Source of the DNA: Plasmodium brasilianum | Taxonomy: Eukaryota; Apicomplexa; Aconoidasida; Haemosporida; Plasmodiidae | NCBI RefSeq assembly: GCF_023973825.1 | Contig: NC_090127.1 | Coordinates: 2,903,501-2,967,500 of the forward strand | Direction of reading: 5' to 3' | Length of the DNA: 64,000 nucleotides | Part shown: one piece after another, positions 46,445 through 57,801 of the stretch | Layout of the letters: each line of letters begins with the position of its first letter | Numbering within the stretch: position 1 is the first letter of the stretch | Position numbers and translations under genes: made by a program | Notes under the pieces: generated by a model | Database searches by the model: none | Seen by the model: the letters and a program-made list of their open reading frames with translations, nothing else | Told to the model about the DNA's origin: nothing

Positions 46445-47418
46445 TGATGTTTCTTTAAAAGTTCACGTATAACACTTTACAATTTTTATCAAGTTTAGGA
46501 AGTGATATGTAGAATTGGATTTTCTCTTTTCATATATGAAGTAAGAAGTTTTTCTTGATGATAAATCTACTTAGGCATAAATTACTTGCACGTATATTTT
46601 CCTGTATGTGAAATTGCATATATACACGTACAAGAGTATATGTGTGCATTTTTTCGCATTTCCAAAAGGGCTACCCTTCGTGGGGATAAGGAGGATGTTC
46701 TAATGCATATTCCTCCCTCTACAATATTGTGTTAAAATAAAATAAAACAAAATAATATCGCCTTTAGCGATTTAAATATATAAGCGTTACACTTTGATAA
46801 TTAAATATACCATTAATCACCATTTTGAATTTTTTTTCCTTACATGTGCATGTTTTTTTTTTTTTTTTTTTTTTTTTTAATTGTTTCATTTCTTTGCAAT
46901 TTTTATTCAGTCAAAAAATTAAGAGATAAAGATAGTAATAATCATAGTGACCTTTATAAATTCAAACGGATCGGAAATTTTTTTCAGAAAAATTGTTTAC
47001 ATATGTTATAGGGAGAATGTGCCTATATTTCCCTGCCCTTCTGTTTTATACGAAAAGGGATGAAGGGGAAATTATAATGTGCACACCTGAGTTATGCACA
47101 CGTGCTTATTAAAAGATTGTAGATTTTCTTTTTCATAGAAAATTGCCAAAAAGCCTTCAGTGTTTTGAAGATGTAAAAACGAATCACTCTGTTAAATCGC
47201 TAATGTGCTAATTTATTAATTTGTCGCTTCACCGTTTTTCTGCTTTTTCCTTTTGCTTCTTCCCCCTTTTGCTTCTTCACCCTTTTGCTTCTTCCCCCTT
47301 TTGCTTCTTCACCCTTTTGCTTCTTCATCCTTTTGCTTCTTCAATATTTTTTCACTTCATCCCTTTTTAAAAGTCCGTAAAGCTGATGTGTTCAAAAAAA
47401 AAAAAAAGGGGAAGCAAA
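46445..47418. other. Intergenic region, about 1 kb
   Basis: A poly(T) run lies at 46854-46878. A pyrimidine-rich 16-17-bp repeat (CCCTTTTGCTTCTTCA, about five copies) covers 47260-47345, shortly upstream of the next start codon. An upstream ATG at 47386 is in frame with the CDS but precedes a poly-Lys run, whereas the signal peptide begins at 47419. Confidence 0.6.
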
Positions 47419-49659
47419 ATGGGCGTGAATATTTCACGTGTTATCTGGCTTTTCCTTCTTATGTCCCTTTTTGAGGGCTACAAAATTATCGTAAAAGGAA
47501 ATTTGACAATATTTCCGTCAAACGAGTTAATAGACGGAATAATTATCCACTTATCTTATAAATTTATAAAATACAGAGTACATGCACAAGGAATACATTT
47601 AAATGTCGACTTTGAAAACACACACACTGTTAAGGACTTAATCGAAAAGTACAAAAATATGAGTAACTTGCACTGTAATTTAAGTAAAGAAAATGAAGAG
47701 AAAGATATAATTGAAGGCGACATATTAAGAACAAATAACTGTGTTATTTTTATAAATATAACATACAAAGACAATTTAAAACATATTTATGATTTTATGG
47801 AATATTTACATTTAAATACAAGCGCAACTGCGTTAATATTTATTTGTGATAATTTTTTGTATGAAAATGAAATATATAACCCACATGAGGATTTAAATTT
47901 AACCATTATTCATCCAAGTATATTAACATATTTAATTCCGTATGATTTAATCTCCCATTATGAAAAAACAAATTATGATAAATATACTTTTGAGTTATAT
48001 TGGGGTGTACAGAAGAAAACTGACCTTGTTCATATTATTTATCACTTAGATTTTGGAAAATATTTTAATTACACTTTTTTTATTTACATGAAACATTTTT
48101 TACTAGAACTAAAAAATTATTTAACATATGAAATTCAATTTAGTATACATAAAAATTTCACAATAGACCCTCGCTTTTGTTTTATTCGAGATTCCTCCTA
48201 CTGTATTAGCAAACCTGATTATGTGAACTCTAACGTTGTAAGGGAGGTGGTAGAACAACAAGTAAGAAGTTTATGTATTTATGAGTTAACTGCAGTTGAA
48301 AATGAAATCGCTAAACAACTGGATCAAGAGAATGATATACTTTCTAAAGCAGAATATTATGAACAGGTCAGAAATTTCCCAAATACAGCTGCTGGTGATG
48401 ATTATAATTCTGAACATATCATTAAAAAGAATAATATTTTGTTAAATAAAAAAAGAAAAAACAAAATACAAAAAAAAACATTCAGTGAAAAATACATCCA
48501 TTATATAAATGCACTATTCGATTTCGGATTTGAAAAAAAATTTTGTTCTAACGGATCCAACGATTTAACTAAAAAATGTTCAGACAAAATTTTGTCTCTT
48601 TTACATGTACCTGTTAAGGAAGTTGATAAATGCTTTTTGAAAAATTTCCATACTTACATGAAGAATATGATAAAAAGTAAGTTCTATGTTTATTCAATAA
48701 CAATTAATGATAAAACCTATAAAATTAAATTGAATAAAGATATCAGCATAAAGTTAATTTGCTCTGCTTTTAAAATTATGCCAAAGCGGTGTGTAGATTA
48801 CCTGATGGAAGAGCCCAATTTGCCTGACCCTGCAATGAGGTGTGTCAGAAAAAAAAAAAAAAAAAAAAAAAATATATTGTGCATTAAATGCAACTGTAAT
48901 ATAATTGACATGCGACCCATGTAACAAAAAATTAAGTTGTCGTCATGTAAGAATATACAGCATATTTCACTTTTTTTTTTATACTCGTATATTGCCCAGA
49001 TAAAAAACCCCTCTTAACACTGGGCTTATGTTCAACATTGATAATTTATTGAAGTATAATAATGTCCATTCGACATTTCACTTTACGGCACTAATAATAC
49101 AAAAAACAAAAAATTAGTCTATATTTTTTTTTTAACTTTCTTTTCTTACTGTAGAAAGCATAGTCACGAGGAATTACTTTCCTTTTACTTTCTTCTTATC
49201 GTAATTCTGGCCCACATTACGGGAACGTTCCTGAACTATTTGTAAATATGCGAGTTAATTTATAAGTGCATAAGCACGTACACACATATACATAGATACT
49301 CAGTTATACTAACGTATGCAAATTTCTCTCCGCCCGAAATAAATAAACGAATGCTTGAACGCGTGTGGGCGGTTTATTTATGTGGATTTTTTTTTTTTCT
49401 TTTTTTTTTTCTCAATACAACTACGAGTGTAAAGATGCAAATAAATTTACAATGCTTTGAATTGTTAATGTGTGTGTTTGCATTAATTAAGAAAGGGTCA
49501 AGCATAATTATAACATATTGTACCACATTATAGAAATGGCACATGTTTTTTTAAGAATATTTCAAATGATATATGTTTGCCTTTTTATTCATTAAAATTA
49601 TATTTTTTTTTTTTCGTAGAGTACCTCATTACATCGATGTTTACGAAAAGAAAAAATAG
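47419..49659 (+). CDS. Type I membrane protein resembling plant vacuolar sorting receptors (VSR-like)
   Basis: Three exons fit: 47419-48839, 49155-49241 and 49620-49659, giving 515 residues. Residues 1-20 (MGVNISRVIWLFLLMSLFEG) form a signal peptide. Residues about 65-185 resemble a protease-associated (PA) domain. The central and C-terminal lumenal parts line up with plant VSRs: Cys254/Cys262 (CFIRDSSYC; VSR has CINHGRYC), Cys286 (QQVRSLCIYEL; VSR LRQVCVFRV), Cys376 and Cys387 (KKCSDKILSLLHVPVKEVDK, then Cys405), and finally TINDKTYKIKL and KLICSAF (VSR VVNNRQYRGKL, KAICSGF) with Cys458. Exon 2 adds a transmembrane helix (about 481-503) and exon 3 a 12-residue tail with YIDV, a possible YxxPhi signal. 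There are no EGF repeats, unlike plant VSRs. The expected role is a Golgi/endosomal cargo receptor, by homology only. Confidence 0.75.
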
Positions 49660-51435
49660 CGTAATTCAAAAATTAACCATTAATATGGTGTTATAATGAA
49701 CTAATCAGAGGAGCAACTACAAAAAAAATGAAAAAAAAGAATTATCCAAAACGTATTAAAAGGGTTAATAAAGTAAAGGTATCCTTTTACTATTCTAAAG
49801 TAATTTTTGATATTACATTTACTTCTAAACTTGATTTGATTGAAGTGCATGTGAGAGACAACAGCAAAAAATAAAAAAAAAATAAAATACAGAATTGTTT
49901 CCCTTTGCTATCCCAATTGAGGAGGAACAATAGAAGAACAAAGAAAGTTTTTTTTGTTCTTTTTTTTTTTTTTTTTTTTTTTTGAGACCATACAAAGTTG
50001 AGTAGTACAAAACGAAATACATATTTTGGAAAAAAAAAAATTTTATATTTGAATATTTTAAGGTAAATATATATAGAAGGGATCGTTTAATTTTTTTTCT
50101 TAAGAACCAAATCCTTTTTTTTTTTTTTTTTTAACATGCATTCTACAAAGCTGTGTGTATTATTATTTTATTCTTTTTCGTTTTTCAGTGCATTCTATAT
50201 TTTTAAATTTTGTGCATATATATATACGTATATATACCTGTATATGTTCATTTTTTTTTATAACTTTTTAACGTTTTACATTCTTAATAATTTTTAAACA
50301 CATAAATATAATAATCAAATTTAATAATATGAGCCTCTGTTTTATATGGGTTGTCACTTTGTACATTTCGTATTATTTGTTCAGGAGAGTACTAATTCAC
50401 GCGTTTACAAGTATAAAATTTGTGAGATTATGTATTAACCTTAACTTGTCACCAACTTTTTTTTCTTATTTTATTTGCTTTATTTTGCTGCTTCATTCGT
50501 TTGCTTATGAAAGTGCCACTTGTGAAGGCACCTGTCAATTTTGTGTAGTCCCGTATATGTAGAAAATAAGTGGTTAGATGGATTGAAAATTTTATGAACT
50601 AGTAATAATACATACGTATATGAAATATTAAAGGAACATTCTGCCTATTTTTTTGTAAGTACACTCTATGGAGGGGTCTCAGTAAAATGTATTAACGCGG
50701 ACATACATACACTTATACATATAAATACGTATAAGCGTATTATTGTGTTTTTATACCCCCTACTACATTTCTTTGACAAACATTTTAATATTTTCAAAAA
50801 TACACGCACGCTTTTAATTTTCATAAAAGTTCATGAATAAGCAATAAAAAAAAAAAAAAAAAGGATACAACGATGGTACTGTTAAACCCTTTTTGAAAAC
50901 ATTCTTATTTTAATAACTAGTCATATATATTAGTGAGAAATGTACATTCCAGTAATGTTAATTTGTTCTCTTTTTACTGCTAGCAATTTTTTTTTTAGTA
51001 CATAACTTTGTTTCATTTTAGACAATAAGAGATTCAATTTAAACATAGTTAGCCAGCGTCAGCTTTTTTTCTGTGTAAATTTTCAAAAAAGAAATTTGCG
51101 GAAAATTTGTTCGTGCTGAACAATTTTCGTAGTATTTACGAGGTGTATATTTGATCGATCCATAGATTTTCTTAGTAGTTATTGTGCTCATTTACCTGAG
51201 TACATATGTTAGCCTATATTCACGTATGTGTGTATGAGCTTATGTATGTATATGTATATATATATGCTACATATTCGCGACCTCCCTTATATACATAGAT
51301 ACCATTACGTATTAGCATAGATTAAGCATCCCTCAAAGTATTAATCAGTACCTCCCCATAGTGCCCACCATCACTCAGTACTGCTCACCGCCATCCAGTA
51401 CAGCCTCCCATTCGAATCCTCACCCACTGGAAAAA
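49660..51435. other. Intergenic region, 1.8 kb
   Basis: Poly(T)/poly(A) runs (49959-49983, 50116-50133, 50845-50863) and TA repeats (50215-50240, 51248-51265). A 77-residue hydrophobic ORF at 50329-50562 is noted under rejected items. The last ~75 bases before the ALAS start are C-rich and open in frame with it, so part of them could be coding if an upstream exon exists. Confidence 0.5.
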
Positions 51436-53711
51436 ATGAGAAAGGAAAAAACTTTAAAGGTTAGTATTGATGAGATAAAGAAATACTGTCCATTTGTTAA
51501 ACAAATTCATCTGTTTTACAAGAGTAATGATAATAAGAACAATGTTGTTTTATCAGTAATGTCAAATTTATGTCCCATAGGAAAGGCTATAAATGAAAAA
51601 CATATAATAATCATAGACAATAAGTCCAAAATAAACTTATTTAAAATTTTAAGAGGGTCTAATATAGGTCTGAGGCATCTAGTGGAAACGTGTATTAAGA
51701 AAAATGATACAATCGATAATGTGGATAATAGCATTATAGGAAATTATAAAAAAAGTGGAAGAGGAGAAGAGAAAGGACATTCAGAATTTGCGCATAACAA
51801 TGAAGGAGGAAAAGACAGTAACATACCTGCATACGAACTAATTATGAAAAATAATTTTAGTAAAACATTAACAAGGTCAGATAAATCATATGAAGCATTT
51901 CAGAAAGAGTGTTCGAACGAGTTGAAGGGACTTATAAATAATCTTTTTTTAGACAAAAGGTATAGAGTATTTAATATAATAAATAAATGCAGGAAATATT
52001 ATCCCAGTGTGTATATTGAAAATAATAGGTTGTTACTCCCCATTTTTTACGAATTTTATCAAAGATATGGTTACATGCCCTGTATAGGAAACGCAGCATA
52101 TAAAGTGGTAGGGTCACCCGAGTGCTCCTCGATAAGGGGAAGAGACATTGGCAGTAGTTCCATCAGAAGTAGTTCCATCGGAAGTAGTTCCATCAGAAGT
52201 AGTTCCATCGGAAGTAGTTCCATCGGAAGTAGTGGCAGTGGTAGTAGTGGCAGTGGAAGTAGTGGCAGTGGAAGTAGTGGCAGTGGAAGTAGTTGCAAAC
52301 CCAGTGATGGGAGCAGGGGCCACCAGGATCTATCGGAAAGGAACGAAAGGTACTTGTGCAATTTTTTAAATGTGCATAAGGGCAGAGTTACTAATGAGAA
52401 AACAGTAGTGTGGTGTTCTAATGATTATTTGTGTTTATCGAATAATGAGAAGATAATAGATGTAGGAATAGAAACTTTGAAAAAAATTGGTAATAGTAGT
52501 GGTGGAACAAGAAATATCTCTGGTAGTCTAGTGAACCATACACACTTGGAATACATTTTGGCAAGATGGTTTAATAAGGAAAGTGCTTTATTATTTACAT
52601 CGGGATATGTGGCAAATGTAGGTGCATTAGGAACATTAGGTAAACTACTAAATTTGATATATGTATCAGATGAAATGAATCATGCATCTATAATAAATGG
52701 AATTAAAGAATCAAAATGTGAGAAATATATATTTAAACATAATGATATGGTGCATCTAGAAAAAATTCTAAAAAATTTAAGAATGGAAAATGAATATGCA
52801 AATAGAAAAATTATGATAGTTTTTGAGTCTATATATAGTATGTCTGGACATATTTCACCTATTCCACAGATAGTTCATTTAGCAAAAAAGTATAATGCTT
52901 TAACTTACGTTGATGAAGTTCATGCTGTAGGTTTATATGGACGAAAAGGCTCAGGCTATTTAGAAGAGTTAAATATGTGTGATCATATTGATATTATTAA
53001 TGGTACTTTATCCAAAGCTATAGGTTCATTAGGAGGTTTTATATGTGCCAATAAATTTTACATTGATGTTATTAGATCCTATTGTTCTCATTTTATTTTT
53101 ACTACTTCTCTTACTCCTGTTAATATAAATACATCTGCTGAAGCTATACATATAATACAAAACGACAGAAATTTAAGAAATAAATTTCGTCAAGTAGTAA
53201 AAAAAACTAAAGAAAAATTAATAGAAAGAGGTATACATATTATAGACAATAAATCACATATTGTTGTCTCTTTAATTAACTCTGCTGAAAAGTGCAAACA
53301 AATTTGTGATGACCTGCTCTCTGAATATAACATATACATACAGCCAATAAATTACCCGACGGTTCCAAAGTAAGGCACGAATTATTTGCACAAATGTGCG
53401 ATAAAATATACGTATATCTATGTGGCTGTGTTTATGTCTGTTTTCATTTTGTATGATCCATACCTTGCCAAAGGCTATGCATAGATATGCATACATACAC
53501 ACATGTACATAATTACATATTTTTGTGCGGGTATTCTAACGCGCTTATTCGCTTTTTCCTTAGGGGGTCAGAGAGAATTAGAATAACGCCGTCACCATAT
53601 CATACCGATGAACATATTTCCAAATTATCAGACAGTTTGTATACTTTATTTAAAAGACATGAAGTTAACATGTTTGATATGAAAATAAAACTGAATGAAG
53701 TGAAACTTTAA
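51436..53711 (+). CDS. ALAS: 5-aminolevulinate synthase (ALAS)
   Basis: Two exons fit, 51436-53369 and 53564-53711, giving 693 residues. ALAS condenses glycine and succinyl-CoA to 5-aminolevulinate in the mitochondrion, the first step of haem synthesis. Family signatures are VVWCSNDYLCLS, GNSSGGTRNISGSLVNHTHL, LFTSGYVANVGALGTLGKL, ESIYSMSGHISPI, YVDEVHAVGLYG and the PLP-lysine motif NGTLSKAIGSLGGF, followed by FTTSLTP. The last exon supplies GSERIRITPSPYHTDEHI. The N-terminal ~300 residues include the start MRKEKTLKVSIDEIKKYCPF and a Ser-rich insert of SSSIRSSSIG and SSGSG repeats (52135-52310). The ATG at 51436 is the first in the frame. An open GTG-led stretch upstream to 51361 has no ATG and could only be coding as part of a spliced leader exon. 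Confidence 0.96.
52148..52300. repeat. 15-bp in-frame Ser/Gly repeat in ALAS
   Basis: Two adjoining arrays lie here. GGAAGTAGTTCCATC/AGAAGTAGTTCCATC units (SSSIR/SSSIG) are followed by AGTGGCAGTGGAAGT units (SGSGS). They sit upstream of the conserved catalytic core. Confidence 0.85.
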
Positions 53712-53994
53712 TTGTACAGAGAAACCTATAAACATAACTAGCTAGCTGGATATTTTTTTTTTTTTTTTTTTTTTTATCATATAGCTATGCATGGGTAATT
53801 ACACGTTTTTTTCCATTTCCCCCAGAAGATAATAATTTTGAATTTTTCGTACGAACATTTTTCCATGTACAGTCGCAAAATCGTTCTACAATTTTGTTCG
53901 AATTTCGCCTTGCTGAAACGTATATATTTTTTTCCATTTAAAATTGAACATGTACACCCATATCTATCTGCATACATACATGTGTGCATATATT

Positions 53995-54277
53995 TGTGTA
54001 TGTACATTTACGTATACACATACATTTATGTATACACATACACATACATTTATGTATACACATACACATACATTTACGTATACACATACACATACATTTA
54101 CGTATACACATACACATACATTTACGTATACACATACACATACATTTACGTATACACATACACATACATTTACGTATACACATACACATACATTTACGTA
54201 TACACATACACATACATTTACGTATACACATACACATACATTTACGTATACACATACACATACATTTACGTATACAT
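53995..54277. repeat. 22-bp minisatellite (ACATTTACGTATACACATACAC)
   Basis: About thirteen nearly identical 22-bp copies. Because 22 is not a multiple of three, a 66-bp super-period keeps all six frames open, which creates five long overlapping open frames. They are repeat artefacts. The copies are unusually uniform, suggesting recent expansion. Confidence 0.92.
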
Positions 54278-55107
54278 TTCCACATGTACATCTTTGTAGA
54301 CGCATTTATATATGCGTCCATTCGAAGGCGCTTATAATAGGGAACCTCATTCAACTCGCGTGCTTCTGACCAAATAGATTGTACAGAACCAGTGTTAGAT
54401 GAAAAAAAAAAAAAAATACAATAAAATGAAATGGTTTCATATGGAAAAAGTTTTCATAATTGCAGTGTTTACTGTTATTGTTGTTGACTTTTCATTACAT
54501 TTATTGCTACGTCTTTTATCAATGCAACGTTCCTGCCATCGCTGCATCACCGTTAGGATGACTGTTAATGTTGAACAAGATTTGCTCCATTTTAAGAACA
54601 GCTATAATGTGTACATAGATCTATGCTGCTAATATTACAGTTTGTAAATAATTACATGTTGGCTAGAAATAAAGAGTAAACATACGACTATTTATTAAAA
54701 AGGTACTCTATTGTATAGTACTACACTGTACTGTTTTGTTTTAATTTATGTTTTATTTTTTTCTTGGAACGATTTTTGATAAATCTATGCGATACATTGA
54801 CATGCATTCGTCAGACAACAAAAGCGTAGGCACACACAATTGACACCTTTCGAAATTACAACATTGTAATTATAAGTAATGATAAGGTGTGATGATATAA
54901 TGGAACAGTTGGAAATAACTCCTAACGAAATTTACACATGAAGTATCCTATTTTTATGAACGCATAATTCTGCAAGAACATACGAAATGATGATTTTTTA
55001 AAAGACAATTTACTTTTTTTACACATTCGAAAGTTTCGAATAACTGCACTTTCGAAATTGTAGTTTTAAAATGTACCAACGAAAAAGGGAAAAATGGGAA
55101 AGATAAA

Positions 55108-55396
55108 AAAAGAACAAATCAAAAGAACAAATCAAAAGAACAAATCAAAAGAACAAATCAAAAGAACAAAACAAAAGAACAAAACAAAAGAACAAATCAA
55201 AAGAACAAATCAAAAGAACAAATCAAAAGAACAAATCAAAAGAACAAATCAAAAGAACAAATCAAAAGAACAAAACAAAAGAACAAAACAAAAGAACAAA
55301 TCAAAAGAACAAATCAAAAGAACAAATCAAAAGAACAAATCAAAAGAACAAAACAAAAGAACAAAACAAAAGAACAAAACAAAAGAACAAAACAAA
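55108..55396. repeat. 12-bp minisatellite (AAAAGAACAAAT)
   Basis: About 24 copies of AAAAGAACAAAT or AAAAGAACAAAA. The plus-strand frame through it starts with ATG at 55094 and reads KEQIKRTNQKNK units, then a short unique tail. I treat this as noncoding because no exon or homology supports it. Confidence 0.88.
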
Positions 55397-56337
55397 AAAA
55401 ACAATAATACAAAAATACAAAAATACAAAAATACAAAATTTAAATCTGTGCTATTCGAAAGTGGAATACTTTTCAGTATGCACATATTAAATTTTACAGT
55501 CCATTAGAACGACTTTGCAACGGTACAACTGTATATTTGCTTTCTTCTTTTTTTTTTCCTAATATTTACATTGTTCCTTTAAAAGTTTTTACATAAAGCT
55601 AAAAATGCTGTACCGTACAGTCTCGTGAGGTACTTTTTTCCCTTTAACGTGTTTAAAATATACATGCAAACATACAAGTAAAAATAAAATTAAAAGTATA
55701 TTCAAAAAATACCAATTTCGTTGTTGTGGATGATTTTAAAAAAGAAAAGGAGAATTTTGGGTAATTAAAAATAGAAGGAAATTTAAGTGGTATTAAAATT
55801 TTGTAATGTACAAAATAATTTTTAAAAGTATTATTCTGAAAAAAACACTTCTTTGATAAAAGCTGTTCACATTTGTATTAGCCATTAACGAAAAAAAAAA
55901 AAAAAAAAAAAAAAATTTATGATTTGTTCAGGCAAATTCCGTTAAAGTATTATTAGGCATGTTGAAATTTTTTTCTCGTTTTTCGGCTACCACGTTAAGA
56001 ATTTTTTAGCACACACAATTTATACGTACATAAATATTATATATATATATATATACATACGCAGTAATATATGATGCACATATATTACTATATATGATGT
56101 GTATAGCATATAAATATATATAGTGTATAAAATATAAAAATGGCAAGAAACTGTTCACTTGCACATATACATGTGTATATTCACATTTACACATGTGTTC
56201 ACATTTGTATTTATATACACCTTTAAATATAAACAGTACACGTAACCGAAAGTGACGTTTTCAAACAGACAGCTTTATAACGGGAAAAAAATATTTTCCA
56301 TGGCAAATTTTAAACAGCCACAAATTCCGCATAACTC

Positions 56338-56372
<35 letters not shown>

Positions 56373-56759
56373 TGGATAATAAGAAAAAAAAAAAAAAAAA
56401 AAATATGTAATGTTACATTAATAAATATGAAAAATTTAAATGCACAACGTACACACTAAAATTTTATTAATTTTTTTTTTTTTTTTTTTCTGATTTGGTC
56501 ATAATTGTTAATATAATATATTGAAAACTTTATAAACGTGTACATGCATTTTTAATTCACATGTGAAATAGCACAAAATGAAATATACAAATATATATTA
56601 ATATATTAAGTGTAAATATATATCATATATTTATAACTTTATAAAGGCCAAAATTAAAAAAAAAAAATACATTGCTCACTAGTAAAAAAAGGAAAAACAA
56701 CAAAAACGTCATTTTACCATTATATAAAGAAAATATTAAATAAATTGTGTACATATAAA

Positions 56760-57010
56760 ATAAACGAAATATGTGAAATAAACAAAATAGATGAAATTAA
56801 CGAAATAGATGAAATTAACGAAACAGATGAAATTAACGAAATAGATGAAATTAACGAAATAGATGATATTAGCGAAATAAATGAAATTAAAGAAATAGAT
56901 GAAATTAACGAAATAGATGAAATTAACGAAAAAGATGAAATAAGCTAAATAGATAAAATAAGCTAAACAGAAGAAATAAGCTAAATAGATGAAATAAACA
57001 AAGTAGATGA
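56760..57010. repeat. 18-bp minisatellite (GAAATTAACGAAATAGAT)
   Basis: About twelve copies of an 18-bp unit become more degenerate at the 3' side (AAATAAGCTAAATAGATG). Open frames on both strands (EINEID; NFIYFV) reflect the unit length. Confidence 0.88.
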
Positions 57011-57477
57011 AATAAATGAAAAAAAAAAAAAAAAAAAAAAACATGAACACGAATATAAATGTGAACATTCAAGATAAAAATAAATTAAAAAATAAGAGGC
57101 CGTAAATAACCAGTTGCAATCGCAATTACCCATTTGAAAATTTTTCCTCCACAATTTTTATTTTTACGATATTTTATTTTTTGTTTTTTTGCTCTTTTTT
57201 CTTATTATATTACGCGTGTAAATTTGAACGTTTTATTTACATATCCATTTATTCATTTAAAATTATTTTTCTTTTTTTTAACATATATATATATATACAC
57301 ATAAATATACATATATCGTACTACTGAAACAGAAATATTTATTTTTTTTTTTATAATCGAAATTATTCTATTGTGTTATTACACGTATATATACACGTCC
57401 ATGTATATTACATTAAATTCTTATAACACTCAAATAAATATACATGTATATTTCCAATATAAGTAACTGTTCAATTC

Positions 57478-57520
<43 letters not shown>

Positions 57521-57801
57521 TATCATTATTTGTGCAAGCACACATTTGTAAATATGAAATTAAATATATATTAAGGGTATAAGAGTTTAAACGTATATTT
57601 AAGCGTATATATAAGTGTATATATATGAGCACATGTGAGTATATGTAATGTACATATATTTATATGCATTTATTTATATATATATATTTATGCACACAAA
57701 TTATTAGCATAGTTTTTTTTCTTTTTTTTTCTACTTCATCTTCGTTCACCTTAAAACTTCTCTTTACATTGAAAAATTTGTACTCGTAAAAATTTGTTAA
57801 A

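Larger units (their letters stand above)
53712..57801. other. 4.1-kb region upstream of actin I
   Basis: No gene could be supported in this unusually long gap. It contains three minisatellites (listed separately), poly(T)/poly(A) runs at 53754-53775, 55891-55915, 56340-56368, 56385-56402 and 57478-57505, and (TA)n tracts. The final ~300 bases (57500-57801) are T/A-rich with pyrimidine stretches and probably hold the actin promoter and 5' UTR. Two short coding-like frames at 54426-54632 on opposite strands were considered and rejected. Confidence 0.55.

Noticed and set aside
50329..50562. 77-residue hydrophobic plus-strand ORF upstream of ALAS
   Set aside because: T-rich DNA easily yields hydrophobic frames. 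There is no conserved motif and no clear boundary.
51361..51435. Possible ALAS start at a GTG (51361)
   Set aside because: A eukaryotic nuclear gene needs ATG. The first in-frame ATG is 51436. The upstream open stretch could only be coding through an unseen spliced exon.
53838..54369. Five long overlapping open frames of His/Thr/Tyr/Ile/Cys repeats on both strands
   Set aside because: A near-perfect 22-bp minisatellite without stops in any frame explains all of them.
54426..54632. Small plus-strand frame (MKWFHMEKVFIIAVF...) and an opposing minus-strand frame (MEQILFNINSHPNG...)
   Set aside because: The region is less AT-rich than its flanks, but both strands are open and neither has homology or exon partners I could identify.
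55094..55507. 137-residue open frame with KEQIKRTNQKNK repeats
   Set aside because: It is produced by a 12-bp minisatellite whose length is a multiple of three. The short unique flanks show no recognisable domain or splice partners.
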